Positions 29,988 to 41,349 are shown, numbered from the stretch's first letter. The stretch is DNA of 64,000 nt from Trichaptum fuscoviolaceum (GCA_910574455.1 CAJSYZ010000012.1:303317-367316), one strand, 5' to 3'. The notes: a model not told the origin generated them from the sequence alone. Program-made: numbers and translations.

Positions 29988-32900
29988 TTAGCGAATGGCG
30001 TCGGGGTACCGACGATAGAACTTTCGGATAACGGCGGGGGCATGCTCCATGTCCGCGGCATCGATCCATTGGTCTTCCTCGGGTCCATAGCCTTTCCAGC
30101 GAACCAAATACTACAGAGTCCGACCTCAACCGCTTCGGCGCGAATTAAGGACTTCGGATACTTCGTATTCGATGTCGCCGTCGACGTTTACGGGCTCTGG
30201 CGGTGTCTGGACGCGACCAGGAATAGTGTCCGGTGTATACTTCGTGAGAAGCGACACATGGAACACTGGGTGAATCCGCATAGTCGGGGGCAGCTGAAGC
30301 TCGTAATTCAAGAGTCCGATCTTCCGCAAAACCGTGTAGGGTCCGAGTCTCCGCGGATTCAGCTTGCGCGTGCCCGGTATTGCGATATTCCGTGCGTCGA
30401 GCCATACCTTGTCTCCTGGTCGAATGTCCGGCGTGTCTGCATGTCCCTGGTCGTAATACCGCTTCATCCGCTCCACTGCGACTTCTAGAGCCGCGCGAGC
30501 ATCCTCCTGAGCCTTCTGAAGCAGGTCGAGTTGGTCGTCCGCAGCTGGAACCGTCGAAAGTCCGGCACTCGGTACAATAGTGAACTCGGGGTCGTACCCA
30601 TACAGCAGCGCGAAGGGAGACACCTTGGTAGCGGAGTGCGCTCGCGTGTTGTGCGCAAACTCTGCCATGGGCAGTAACTCCGACCAATTTTCCTATCGGA
30701 CGTCGGTGAACGCGCGGAGATACTGTTCCAACTCCTGGTTCACCCGCTCGGTCTGACCGTCCGTTTGCGGGTGGAAGGATGTCGATGTCGCGCCCTCGAT
30801 CCCGAGTCGATGGAGTACCGCTTTCATAAACCGGGAGACAAACTGTGTACCCCGGTCCGAAATGACTTTGCGCGGTGTGCCATGGTGTTTCCAGACTTCG
30901 GACACAAACAAGTCGGCCGTCCGCGCGGAGTCAATATCCGAGGTCGTTGGTATGAAATGGGCCTGCTTGGTGAGTCGGTCTACAACCACAAAGATGGCGT
31001 CGTATTCACCGGACTGTGGCAGCTGTGTAATGAAGTCGCACGAAATGACCTGCCACGGTCCGTCTGGTACTTCATTGGGCTGAAGCGGACCAACCGGACG
31101 TTGCGGGATATTCTTCGTCCGCATACAAGTGTCACAGCCCGACACGTACCGCTCGACGAAGGTAGACATACCAGGCCACCAGTAGTTCCGACTCACCAGC
31201 TCGTAGGTCTTCCAACGACCCGGATGTCCGACCAGAAGCGAATCATGGTGTAACTTGACGATATCGCGGCGGATCTCCTCGTCCTTCGGCACATAGACCT
31301 TACCCCGGTACAGCAGCAGCCCATCCTCCGTGTTCCACTCCTCCAGATCGTTCGCCAGCGCGCGCGGAGCCCCTTCCTTCACCTTCTCAATCGCCTCGAC
31401 CAATTCCTCGTCAAACCTCTCGGACTCCTGAATCCTCCGCAACAACTCCGTATCCCCCTCGGCCCGGACCATCCCCCGTCGCATCGCCAACGTGTAGAAG
31501 CGGTTCGTGTCCAGCAGGACCTTGTTCGTATTGTCCGGTCCGTCAGGGCGAAGATCTTCACGCCTGGACAAAGCATCCGGCTTTCCACCGAGTCGTCCGG
31601 GACGGTGACGGATCAGAAAGTCAAAACGGCTAAGGAACAAGCTCCAGCGGGCCTGGCGTCTCGTAAGGTTTCGGGCTTCCGCGAAGAAGAGCAGAAGAGC
31701 AGGTTTCGGTGGTCCGACACAATATCAATTTTGTGCGGACTTCCTTCGAGATAGTGCCGCCACTCGTCCAAGGCTCGGACGATGGCTAGGAGCTCTTTGT
31801 CGTGGATCTCATAGTTCCTCTCCGCATCGCCCAAGGACTTCGAATAGTAGGCCACTGGGTGAATGTCACCGTCTGGTCCGATCTGCAAAAGTACCGCTCC
31901 GGTCGCGAAGTCCGAAGCATCGCATTCGAGGATGAAGGGTTTCTCAAGGTCGGGCATTGCGAGGACCGGTGCCTCAGCAAGCTTCTTCTTCAGACCATCG
32001 AAGGACTCTTGCTGGCGGGTAGTCCAGCGCCACTGGACATCCTTCCGCAACAGTTCGGTCATGGGAACCGCCAGCTTCGAGAAGTCCTTGATAAAACGTC
32101 GGTAGAAGTTTGCGAACCCCAAGAAAGCCTGAATGTCCTTCACCTTCGCCGGAGTCGGCCAGTCGGCCACCGCTTCGACCTTCTTCGGATCCATCGAGAT
32201 AATTCCAGAGCCAATGATCATGCCCAAGTACTCGATGGAGTCCTTGTGGAACTCGCACTTTTCGGGCTTACAGAACAGGTCATACTTTTCCAAACGTCGG
32301 AGTACCTCCTTAACATGTTCCTCGTGCTCCGACTCGTTCTCCGAAAATATGCAGATGTCATCGAGGTAGATAATGACAATAACATCCAGCATGTCCTTGA
32401 AGAGCTCGTTCATCATCCGCTGAAACGTAGCAGGTGCGTTCGTAAGTCCGAAAGTCATAACGGTCGGTTCGAAGTGTCCTTCCTGAGTCCGAAAAGCAGC
32501 CTTCCACTCGTCGCCTTCCTTGATGCGGATATTGTTGTATCCGGCCCGCAAGTCGAGCTTCGTGAAAACGCGGCCCTTCTTCAAGGAATCGATGAGTTCG
32601 GTGGTCAGGGGAAGCGGGTACCGATTTTTGACGGTGATTTCATTGAGTTTTCGGTAGTCGACGACCATCCGAAGCGATCTGTCCTTCTTTTTGATGAAGA
32701 AGACCGGAGCAGCGGCGGGGGACTTCGACGGTCGGATGTAACCCTTTCGAAGGTTCTCCTCAATGAACTCCTTCAAGGCTGCCCGCTCCGTCAGTGCCAT
32801 AGGATAGATCTTGCTGTACGAAGGTGTCTTTCCGGGCTCCAGGTCGATCGCATGGTCAAACGGCTTCCTCTCGGGCAACCGTTCGGCCTCTGACTTCGAA

Positions 32901-33799
32901 AACACCTTTGCAAACTCGCGGTACTGCGGGGGGACCATCTCCTCGAAGGACTTATCGCCCTCCTTCACTGCCGACTTCTCCGCAATCGCCTGCGACCAGG
33001 TATACGAGGCCGCAACTTTATGCACAAAGTCCGGATCGTCCGCCACATAGAACTGCTCCGCGTCATGGTAGATGTCCATGTACTTTTCGGAGTACCAAAA
33101 TCCGGGGGGAATCTTCGCAAGGTCGTCAGACTCACGGTCCGACTCATCTGAATCATCACCGACTTCCGCAACGCAGACTCTCGCATGGGGCTGCGGTCGC
33201 GGTCGCATCTGTCGACTGTTCTTGCATCGCGCGGCCCGCAACTTGCGAACGGCGCGGGGTAGCGGTTGTCCGGCTTCTACGACTCTTGCCGCTTCGACAG
33301 GGCGGCATTCGTTCGGACATCGCATAAAGCTGATGGTCTCGTCGTTCCAATCAATCTCCGGGTTATGGTGGTGTAGCCAATCTATCCCAATGATCAACGG
33401 ATAGTCTCCGATGTTTGCCACTGTGGCATCGACTTCTTCTTTATGTCCACCGATCTCCAGAGTAAGTCGGACTTGGTCTGTAATCGGACCACTCTGGTTC
33501 AGCGAATCGTCGGCGTTGTACACCTTGATCGGTCGGTCGAGAGGTCGAGTACGTAGTCCGAACTTCCGCACCAACTTCTGGTTGATAATCACCGAAAATG
33601 CACCGCAGTCTAGCAGCGCTCTCATGCTCAAAATCTTTCGGCCGTCACTTATTCTCACTGGGACATGGATGAATCGACGCAAACTCTTGTGTATTAGCGA
33701 AGTACGATTGTACACAGAGGGATCGGATACATCATCATCTAACAGCGAAAATCGGTTCGGGGTCTTTGGCGGAACGACCGCGCGCCTAGACCCACTCAA
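29988..33799 (-). pseudogene. El3 Pol, inactivated by a frameshift and three stops
   Basis: Begins in the -1 frame at the gag stop (TTG AGT GGG). Protease motif LLDCGAFSVI is atypical, with Cys for Ser/Thr and Phe for Gly. RT has KKKDRSLRMVVDYRKLN and YLDD near 32360. RNase H has ECDASDFATGAV and IHDKELLAIVRAL. A frameshift in RNase H lies between about 31690 and 31650. Integrase continues (HPGRWKTY...GCDTCMRTKN, VVVDRLTKQAHFIP, ISDRGTQFVSRF) to a TAG at 30693-30691, where El1 has Gln. After MAEFAHNTRAHS and the C-terminal domain there are TGA and TAG codons near 30125. The chromodomain follows, YLVRWKGYGPEEDQWIDAAD, ending DAIR-stop at 29988. All three stops fit C-to-T changes (CGA to TGA, CAG to TAG). 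Confidence 0.9.
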
Positions 33800-35043
33800 A
33801 AACCCTGACTCTTGAGAGCAGCTGCGACCGCTTTGGCGATCTCGTCAACGGTCGGAGTGCGAGCGGCATTCACGGTCGTAGTCTTGTCGCGGACTTCCTC
33901 GAGGGTCGCAGTCGGTGTCTTGGAAGCGGCGGCGGGCGCAGAGGTCTGTGAAGCCACCTTCGATCGGCCATTCGATCTCTTGCTCCGCTGCGGACAGTCT
34001 CGAGCGAGGTGTCCATGCTCACCGCACTGGAAGCAGAGTCCGCGGCGCATCATCTCTTCGGTGCTCAAGCGGTCGATGTCCATCGCGTCAGGGTCCCGAG
34101 TCGGTCCGCGCGAAGCGGAGTGGTGTGTCTGCGAGCGGGAGCCCCAGTTCGGACTCCAGTTGTTCTGCTTGAAGCCAGTCCGACGTGCACGCAAGTCCTC
34201 GTCGTATTCGCAAAGCAGTCGGACCCACTGGTCGAAGCTCTTCGTCTCCCGGATCTCCTTGCTCGCCAGATCGTAGCGGAACTGGCTGCTGAGTCCGGTC
34301 TCGAACACCAGCATCTTCCCCTCCATACCCCAGTCCACCTCCGACTCCACCAGCAACGCACGAAACTTCGCCGCATACTCCGACACCGTGTCCTTGCCCT
34401 GGCGCAGTTTCATAAGCTCCTGTCCGGCGTGGCGCTTGATGTTCGGACGTCCGAACGCGGACTGGAGGGACGCCAGGAAGAGTTCCAAGTCGGTCATGAG
34501 AGCGGGGACTTCGGTGCCCTCGAGGGCGGCGGTCGTGTGCGGACGAGCCCATTGTTCAGCGGGCCCGCGGAGTAGCGAAGCGGCCCATAGACAGGCCATT
34601 GTCGGACTGCCTACAAACTCCTGGGGGCGCATCCGGACATAAAGTCGGACCTTCTGCGACCACTCCTCAAAGCTGATACTCTCCGCCTCCTTATCTTTCG
34701 GCGTACGCCCATAGAACGCGGGCGGGGCACCGACCTTCGGACCCTTGGGAGTGCGGGTCACGCCTTCCTGCACATTTCGGACAAACAGGTTCATGAAGTC
34801 GTGGAGGCGCTGGTTTTCGGCGGTCACCTCCTGCAGGTGTGACTGGAGAGGTCGGGTGGCATCATTGATAGCCTGGAGGACGTCTGGGGGGAGGTCTCCG
34901 CTCTGCTGGGGCGGCGGTGCGGCCTGTGGGGGAGCAGCACCCGGAGTCGGAGTCGGAGCAGCGCCTGGCGCGGGCGCTGCTTGCGCGGGGTTGATCGGGT
35001 CGGTCATATCTTCGTCGGAGTCTTCTTGTCCGAATCTTCCCAT
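33796..35043 (-). CDS. El3 Gag (415 aa)
   Basis: Starts MGRFGQEDSDEDMTD with an Ala/Pro-rich N-terminus, then a helical capsid-like region (SISFEEWSQKVRLYVRMRPQ; GPAEQWARPHTT; MKLRQGKDTVSEYAAKFRAL). A zinc knuckle CFQCGEHGHLARDC lies near residue 340, and the tail ends AAALKSQGF-stop. Forms the particle and binds RNA. Uninterrupted, unlike the neighbouring pol. The leader between LTR and ATG is only 64 bp. Confidence 0.9.
   Translation of the reverse strand: MGRFGQEDSDEDMTDPINPAQAAPAPGAAPTPTPGAAPPQAAPPPQQSGDLPPDVLQAINDATRPLQSHLQEVTAENQRLHDFMNLFVRNVQEGVTRTPKGPKVGAPPAFYGRTPKDKEAESISFEEWSQKVRLYVRMRPQEFVGSPTMACLWAASLLRGPAEQWARPHTTAALEGTEVPALMTDLELFLASLQSAFGRPNIKRHAGQELMKLRQGKDTVSEYAAKFRALLVESEVDWGMEGKMLVFETGLSSQFRYDLASKEIRETKSFDQWVRLLCEYDEDLRARRTGFKQNNWSPNWGSRSQTHHSASRGPTRDPDAMDIDRLSTEEMMRRGLCFQCGEHGHLARDCPQRSKRSNGRSKVASQTSAPAAASKTPTATLEEVRDKTTTVNAARTPTVDEIAKAVAAALKSQGF
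33799..33805 (-). promoter_or_regulatory. El3 -1 frameshift heptamer GGGTTTT at the gag stop
   Basis: Minus strand CAG GGT TTT TGA: the in-phase heptamer G-GGT-TTT is followed directly by the gag stop. A -1 slip reads TTG AGT GGG into Pol. Same layout as AAATTTT-TGA in El2. Confidence 0.75.
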
Positions 35044-35094
35044 TCAGAGGGATCAAAAATCGGTCGGTGCAATCGCAGGGCGTCGAAAGAACAA

Positions 35095-35107
35095 ACTTTT
35101 GGCCTAA
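35095..35107 (-). other. El3 minus-strand primer site (self-priming type)
   Basis: Minus strand TTAGGCCAAAAGT. AGGCCAAAAGT (11 nt, 2 nt from the LTR) is complementary to ACTTTTGGCCT in the LTR (35289-35279). Relative to El1, one base is changed on both sides (T to C here, A to G in the LTR), preserving pairing. Confidence 0.8.
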
Positions 35108-35682
35108 TGTTACGACCTAGAGTGGTTCCTTCGCTTTCGAGACCCTGAATCGGACACGGACGACGATCGGACGCAATGAGCGGTGGTTCTCACTCTGAGA
35201 AGCACTTTACAAGTCAATTAAGCTATTCTACACATCAGAGCTAAAGATAAACACATCACCTGAGAAGCACTTTACAAGAGGCCAAAAGTGGAGTGCTTTG
35301 CAGGGGGATCCGCGGTTTTGATGAACAAAGGCAAAAACTATACAGTACCAAGCCACTGGACCCTGATCCGACTAGGTCCGACCTATACCGCTGACGTAAG
35401 TCGGAGTTCGGGGTCCCGCTCTAGTCGGGGTCCCGCATCGGTAGAGCGGAGGTTCGAGTCGGAGTGGCGGAAGAAAGAAAGAAAAGAGAATTGCTTGCAG
35501 GGCGCTTGTCCTAGCGGCCTGCAAACATACAGGCAAGTAATTTACGCAAAAAGGAAGAGAATCGGAGTTAAAGAAAGTCCGGTTTCGGACCGGACATGTC
35601 GGGGATCCGACTCGGAGTGTGATCGTAAAAGAAAATAAAAGAAAATAAAAGAAATAAAATAACCTGAGGCGGATTCCTGACA
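35108..35682 (-). repeat. El3 5' LTR
   Basis: 575 bp; contains the self-primer complement at 35279-35289. No clear TATA box is seen 34 nt before it (CATCAAAA at that place). Confidence 0.95.
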
Positions 35683-35687
35683 GGCTC

Positions 35688-35831
35688 TATCTAAAGAACT
35701 CAGTTCAATTTACTGTGAAGTCCATTCACTTGCGATTGGTAAACCCAGTGAATGCAAAGGCCCTGTCGGCTAGGTATATACAGAACGGTTACAATGGCCA
35801 TTATGGCTCTCTTACACCCGTCGCGGGACGT
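35688..35831. other. Spacer between El3 and the copia element
   Basis: No gene seen. Joined to the sequence left of 29365 it restores the pre-El3 site. Confidence 0.4.
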
Positions 35832-35998
35832 CCTATTGAGAGTCTAGAGAGTGTGCCACAGATGGTGGCAGTCAAGAGCAGAGAATAATGGTCTGTATAG
35901 TAATGTGCTACGAGAAATATATACATGTGTGACAAGTCAGCCCGTATCTGAACCCAAATCGGGTAATGTGCTCGCCGCCATAATCACAGTCCTCAACA
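35832..35998 (-). repeat. Copia 3' LTR (complete)
   Basis: 167 bp, from CCTATTGAGAGTC to CCTCAACA on the plus strand. Matches 37231-37379 almost perfectly over the shared part. Confidence 0.85.
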
Positions 35999-36103
35999 CT
36001 CCCCCTCGGCGAGCACACTCTGACAAAAAATACAGGAAATAAAAACATAGAAATGTGAGAGTACCCGCAGACAAAAAGAACCAGACAATATAAGGCAGAC
36101 ACC

Positions 36104-36142
36104 GGGAGACAGACAGACAGACAGAGAGACAGACAGACATAC
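36104..36142 (+). repeat. CAGA microsatellite
   Basis: CAGACAGACAGACAGAGAGA-type tract in the 3' untranslated part of the copia element. A shorter CAGA tract lies at 37159-37178 on the other side of gag. Confidence 0.85.
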
Positions 36143-36199
36143 AGTCACGGTGTGACGACAGTGTGACAGCCAAACTCCCCCTAAACGTAACATCAGACA

Positions 36200-37159
36200 T
36201 CAAAATACATAATTATTATGGGCAAGCAAGGCCGATGCGGGAACCGGGGCTTGGAATGCCAGAGATGCCTTTTCCTGCGCAGTCGGGTTATTACTGTTGT
36301 TGTTATTGTTGTTGTTGTTGTTGCTGTTGTTATCTTTGTGTTGTGGAATTGCCTTACAGAAGTCGCGAGTATGTCCAGTCTCGCCACAGCACCAGCACGC
36401 AAAGTCCGGCTTGCGAGGGGAACCGCCGCCGGCGGAACGGAAACGAGAGTGGTTGCCAGTGGACTTGCTCGTGAGAGCGGCTTCCGTGGACTCGGAGGCA
36501 TCATAAGTTGACCGACGAGCTTCTTCATTGATTAGCCGGGAAATAATAAAGTCCAAGGTCATCACCTCCGGTGGTGTACCATCAAGGGAAATAACGGAAG
36601 ATTCGTAAGAGGAGTCCAGACCCATCGTGAGAGCCAAAATAAGGTCTTCATCGTCAATTCGGACACCAATTTGTTCGAGGTCCCAACGAATTGATTTGAC
36701 CCTGCTGATCCAGCCAGACATGGGTTCCAGAGCTCGCTTCTTAGCCGAAAGGAAAGTTCTCCGAAGTGACAGTCTTGTAGCCAGACCCTGAGCCTTATGT
36801 GTCGCCTTGACAGCCAGCCAAATAACGTGTGGGTCTTTATCTTGCATGTGGACCAATTGCGATTTATCGGCACGCTCAATAAGCATAGCGCGCGCTTGTG
36901 CCATTTTCGTTGCCGACCGCTTCTTCAGGGCCTTGTCCAAGGCATCTTGAATTTCTGCCGGAGTCTTTCCTTCTATCTCCACAACAGGCTCAATCATGGT
37001 CCATAAGTCCTTCCGAACTAAGGCAGCCTCCGTGCGCATGGTCCATTCCGAGTAATTCTTGTCGTGCAGGCGAAGAGGCCCGGTGGCACCAGGCACCTTG
37101 TCAGCCTCGCTTCCAGATTCAGACATACTAGCTTCCAAATAAAGACAGACAGGCTTCAA
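36200..37159 (-). CDS. Copia-type Gag, 319 aa
   Basis: Has the features of Ty1/copia Gag: an N-terminal region LRLHDKNYSEWTMRTEAALV and a middle LIERADKSQLVHMQDKDPHV...AKKRALEPMSGWISRVKSI. Then come IDDEDLILALTMGLDSSYES and a CCHC knuckle CWCCGETGHTRDFC near residue 258. An Asn-rich tract (AAC repeats, 36290-36335) and a short tail ASALLAHNNYVF close the ORF. The frame is intact, and there is no pol behind it. It could be a mobilised gag-only derivative using proteins of a full element elsewhere. The Met used here may be preceded by a shorter true start at MSESGSEADKV (residue 12). Confidence 0.8.
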   Translation of the reverse strand: MKPVCLYLEASMSESGSEADKVPGATGPLRLHDKNYSEWTMRTEAALVRKDLWTMIEPVVEIEGKTPAEIQDALDKALKKRSATKMAQARAMLIERADKSQLVHMQDKDPHVIWLAVKATHKAQGLATRLSLRRTFLSAKKRALEPMSGWISRVKSIRWDLEQIGVRIDDEDLILALTMGLDSSYESSVISLDGTPPEVMTLDFIISRLINEEARRSTYDASESTEAALTSKSTGNHSRFRSAGGGSPRKPDFACWCCGETGHTRDFCKAIPQHKDNNSNNNNNNNNNSNNPTAQEKASLAFQAPVPASALLAHNNYVF

Positions 37160-37230
37160 CAGACAGACAGACAGACACTGGCAGATGTAGTAGATGTATG
37201 CGGCAGACAGTTAGAGCAAGAGGCTCATAA

Positions 37231-37379
37231 CCTATTGAGAGTCTAGAGAGTGTGCCACAGATGGTGGCAGTCAAGAGCAGAGAACGATGGTCTGTATAGT
37301 AATGTGCTACGAGAAATATATACATGTGTGACAAGTCAGCCCGTATCTGAACCCAAATCGGGTAATGTGCTCGCCGCCA
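37231..37379 (-). repeat. Copia 5' LTR, truncated
   Basis: 149 bp. The plus-strand end GCTCGCCGCCA runs straight into CATCAGGG of the P2 terminus, whereas the intact LTR continues TAATCACAGTCCTCAACA. Confidence 0.8.
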
Positions 37380-37394
37380 CATCAGGGAATCTTC
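37377..37394 (+). repeat. P2 left terminal inverted repeat
   Basis: CCACATCAGGGAATCTTC. Pairs with 56434-56451 with few mismatches and with the P1 end at 28265-28282 less well. Confidence 0.6.
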
Positions 37395-37810
37395 TTTTTC
37401 ACTTAAGGTTACTTAAACGGTCTGAAATTTACTGAAGCCCTGGGAAGTGAAATTCTACTGATTTACTGATTTCAGGCATGTGGTTTCATTATTCAGGAAG
37501 GGGCCTGCTGAAATCAGTGCCGTCGACTTAAATCAGTGCTTCAGGCATTCAGTCTTCAGCATTCAAGCATATCAGAAGTTTTTTTCTGGCATTCGAATTG
37601 CAGTGCTCAAGTGTATAAGTTTGTAAGGGGTTCAAGTAGTTCATTCCATAAGTAATTCATCATTTAATCATATAAGCAGACTTTTTTGTCTGTCGGTTTG
37701 CAGTACTCAAGCGTGTAAGTGCGTAAGAGGTTCCAGAATTACTTCATTTCCACAAGTAATTTAAGACAATAAGTAGAAATCAGTGCATCAGTGTCACGGT
37801 CCCTCAGTAG
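37395..37810. repeat. P2 left subterminal region
   Basis: Non-coding. Repeated motifs include ATCAGTGC/TTCAGGCATTCA and CAGTGCTCAAG or CAGTACTCAAGCGTGTAAG (near 37600 and 37701). They resemble transposase-binding subterminal repeats. Confidence 0.55.
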
Positions 37811-40800
37811 CTACACCACGGCATCCTGAACCAGATTGTATTTTGCCACTTCTGCCTCGCTGGCAGGCTGTTCCTCGGCATATTCAGAGAACGAATACCA
37901 CTGCAAGTTGATGGTAGTAAGAGCTTGAATACAGTGGCGGGGTGATGGGTCAAAGCCGAAGCTCACCAGAGATCGACCTGCTCTTAAAAGTCTGCGCCGT
38001 CCGTAGCCAAATCCCATAATGAACCCTCGTCCTCCTCGCGATCGCCCTCACCTTCCCAGTCCTCTCTGCCTGCGTCATTCTCCTCGCCCTCAAAACCTCC
38101 ACTGCGTCCATAACCCACGCTGAAATTCTCGTCCGCATCCTTGTTCTCATCCTGATCCTGATCCTTGTCCTCCTCCTGATCCTTGTCCTCGACCTCGTCT
38201 CCCTCGCCAAGCACACTCTCGTCCTCCATATCGTCTTCCCTATCCTTGAAATCCTCGACTTCTTCGCCGTCATTATCCTTATCCTCCTTGCACTTACTAC
38301 TTCTAGTAGCGCCCTCGCCATATGTATACTCGCCGCTCGCATCCGCGTCTCCAACGTCAAGATACAGGGAGAAATCCCTGCCAGTGACACCCGATCCAAC
38401 AAGTTCGGTGTTCTTTCCCGCACTAAAATCTTCAATGGAATTGTAAGCTGCTAGGCGGGATCGGACCTTCTCCCAGTTTGATTCAGTAAAAAACGAGGAA
38501 TTCGACAATAAGTTAACATAGTCGTCCGTATGAGGCTGCCACAGAGCACTGGTGAAGTACCACTCAGCGCCACCAAACTCTTCTTTGATCTTTTGCAACC
38601 GGGCCACTTGCTTGTCGATTGCAACCTTGACCTGTTCATGAGAAATTCAGCGAATAAAGCCACTATAAGAACTGAAGTAGATAGATACCGCGGTTGCCGC
38701 AAGAGCGAGGGCACCGATAGGCTTTCCTATTGTGTTTTTATCCAGTACTTTATGCCGACCCAGGGCCAAGACTAGGTGTACGGACAACACTGAGATTACA
38801 AGATCAGAGCAGAACAACCCTTGCTTCTGTACTTTCAGAGTCAATGCAGGGATACGAAGGGTGACATGGGGCAAATTTTTACATACCTTATCCATACTAT
38901 GCCAGCTTTCCCAGAGGAATGGTTCAGCTTTCTTCTTGTCGACCATCGTCTGCAACATCTTCACAATTTCTTCAGTCTCCACCGACTTAGAACGCTCGTT
39001 GCCGACGAAACTCGAAATTGATTGTTCGGCTTTCTCGAACAATTTCTTGCGCCAACTATCAGAGCATCTCTGGGCTGCCTACAGGGCAGATCATACTTGA
39101 TTCAAAATGGCCGATGAAAGACAATAAGGGATGACTCAACTAAAGAACAGATGTCGGCCAATTGCGTGTCGTAACTAAGTTCGACAGAATCAAACACCTT
39201 CCCCCACAAGGCTCCGATGGACTTATTGTCCGGGTTTTGCCATGGAGTTGTGGACTTTCCAACTGCGCGATACAGCGAAGGCAGAAGAATGTGAGTCCAG
39301 CCTGCCTGAGTTCCGGGAGGGAGACACTGATTCGTTGCCCTTTTTTTGCCGGGAGCGCGGGATCCCTCCCTTCCAATACTATTTCTATCCTTGTCCTCAA
39401 GCCCTACAGATGTCTGCATTTCTGCAAGTTAGTGGATGTATATATAGACATGATTTGATTAACGCACAGAGCTAGTAGTCCGAGAGACTTTGCGATGACC
39501 AAGATGAGCCTTGGTTGCGAGCACTTCGGGTTCAGGACTGATGGATACTGTCGTCATCGCAGGTGATTGTGCTCGTGGTGTTAGCGACACCTCACAACCA
39601 CTTGCCTGTTAAAGGAGCCTTGAATTAGTACACGAATCAATTGCAGCAATTAGCTCACACTTGCAATATGTTGCGCATGAGCCGCCAGAGACCTCTTCAA
39701 ATTGCGAATAGAAGTAGAAGATTTCATCTGTAGCAATTAGAGGAATTGTTACCAAGAAAAGCTCGAAGAGAATTGAATACCAGTATATCAGCCTGAGAAT
39801 GACTGTCTTGCAGTTTACTCTTGTTACTAGTAGTGAGGTTCAAATCCTTGTTGCTTAATCAGAAATGATATGAAATGGAGATTAGAAGGATTAACACTAA
39901 CTGTCGAGGCAGCCTGTGATGACGGCTTCTTCATATACACGTTCATGCTAGTCTGTTTTAGATAGTAAGGAAGTGATCTGAATATTGGGTGGAAATGCAA
40001 GAATTACCACGGCATGCGAGTTAGAGTCCGGCGGTGACTTCCTCTTCTTATTATTCGCGATCATGCTGTCCTACAATAAGCAAAGCTTAGTAGACGACCA
40101 GATCCTTGCCAAAGAAAGGGGTGCAGAAAGTTGTCCTATTGAGTGTCGATGCCTACACATACCTGCATCTGCAGATACAACGCCGGCGATTGCTCTCTAT
40201 GTCCATCGACAGTAATACCCTCCTGACGAGATGACAGGTGAGTAGTGAGGGGGTAAAAGCAGAATAAACTTACCGTTACATCAAGCTGGGAGTTGGCGAT
40301 TCTCTGCATTTTCGCGCCCTATTCAGAGTACGGTTTGGTAAGTAATGAAGTAAAGATATGTCGACGCCGAAGGACACAAGAAAGTCCGGCACCAGATCCA
40401 TGCTTTGATGTGAAACACTCACCTGAACGGCCGATTGTCTCCTGATATTCTTCTTCTCCAGAGCACAAAGAAGGAAGGATAAGTAGCGCGAACGAAGCAA
40501 GACATTATGATGCCACTTACCAACGTTGTAGGAGCCTGCAAGTCGGAGAGAGTGTCGCGGGATAGCTTCCTTTTCTTCGATTTATTGCTGGCTCCATCCT
40601 GATATGATACAGAAACATTGTTAATTAGCCATCGTTGTGCATGGGACTCCACCGATGCATAGTCTCTGTGAATCGAACGATTTCTTTGAACTTTAAGCGG
40701 CACTCACATTGGCTTGGGGCGGTATTGTAAGTCTCCTCGCGTCCTAATTAAACGCAAAATCAAAATATTAAGATTTCATCTGCCAGTCTAATGAATGCTT

Positions 40801-40990
40801 TAACCAACTCACATTATCAGTGTCGGAGTCAACAAGATGTGCCGTCTGTCGCTCGCTCGCAAAGCTATTCTTTACACCTTGAAAACTCGTGAGGGTTACT
40901 GTCTCTCCTTCATCCTCCCAAGGACTAAAGTTTGCATCCTCTTGCACCGAGGCGGGGAGCCTAAATTTTCCTTGTGTCAGCCAGGCTCAC
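37811..40990 (-). pseudogene. Plavaka cargo gene C, copy 2
   Basis: Homologue of 24560-27671. The N-terminal block FRLPASVQEDANFSPWEDEG (about 40960-40900) is preceded by GTGAGCCTGGCTGAC, where P1 has ATGAGCC, and by a one-base excess (AAAATTT). The start is therefore probably lost. Micro-exons follow (40830-39480) with basic/Ser cores: SNKSKKRKLSRDTLS, KKNIRRQSAVQ, ANNKKRKSPPDSNS, MKKPSSQAAS. The folded region is GWTHILLPSLYRAVGKS, FLWESWHSMDK, GLFCSDLVISVLSVHLVLAL, KPIGALALAATAV and ALWQPHTDDYVNLLSNSSFF. The acidic tail is EDKDQEEDKDQDQDENKDAD, ending ATDGADF (37984) or, by another splice, LVQDAVV (37811). Conservation with P1 is much higher in coding than in introns. Confidence 0.7.
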
Positions 40991-41349
40991 AACTTGAAAC
41001 AAAGATAAGGATGTGAGCATTATAAGTGAAGAAGCTGCAACGTTCGGGTTCATGATGATCTTGAAGAAGTGTGGCACGGCGGTGACCCGCCGGGCCGCCA
41101 CGGTCGCTGCCACTGGCAGTGTCACTGGCGCACGCGTGGCACGCTCAAACTGCCACTGGCAGTGGCGGGCGCATTCAAGCTATCAGTACTAGTACTACTA
41201 GTAGTAGTAGTAAGTAGTACTACAATGATAAGCTTCAAGTAGCTGAGTTTAAATCAAGCTTCACACTTACTATCAACTTGAATTTGTTTGAATTTGAAAC
41301 TCATCTTTCGTACTATGATTGCGAACGGTTGAGTAGTACGACTTCAAAC
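40991..41349. repeat. P2 spacer between C and B with palindromic motifs
   Basis: Contains GCCACTGGCAGTGTCACTGG, CTGCCACTGGCAGTGGCGG and a run of ACTAGTACTACTAGTAGTAGT (41100-41225), all self-complementary. No gene seen. Confidence 0.7.

Larger units (their letters stand above)
29370..35682 (-). mobile_element. Ty3/gypsy chromodomain retrotransposon El3
   Basis: 6.3 kb, LTRs 29370-29945 and 35108-35682, TSD GGCTC (29365-29369 and 35683-35687). About eight differences between the LTRs by eye make it the oldest of the four gypsy copies. Separate gag and pol frames are joined by a slippery heptamer. Pol has one frameshift and three stop codons, so it is inactive. Its protein is closest to El1 among the elements here. 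Confidence 0.95.
35832..37379 (-). mobile_element. Gag-only Ty1/copia-type element, 5' LTR truncated
   Basis: 3' LTR 35832-35998 and 5' LTR 37231-37379, transcribed leftward, with only a gag-like ORF between. Minus strand GAGGGGGAG (36007-35999) is the polypurine tract, followed by TGTTGAGGAC as LTR start. The 5' LTR lacks its first ~19 bases and instead abuts the P2 end. Downstream of the 5' LTR, GGTTATGAGCC is a plausible tRNA primer site. No protease, integrase or RT, so it is non-autonomous. No TSD found, consistent with the lost end. Confidence 0.8.

Noticed and set aside
36200..36528. Cys- or Val-rich ORFs over the copia gag
   Set aside because: Antisense products of the AAC/GTT microsatellite.
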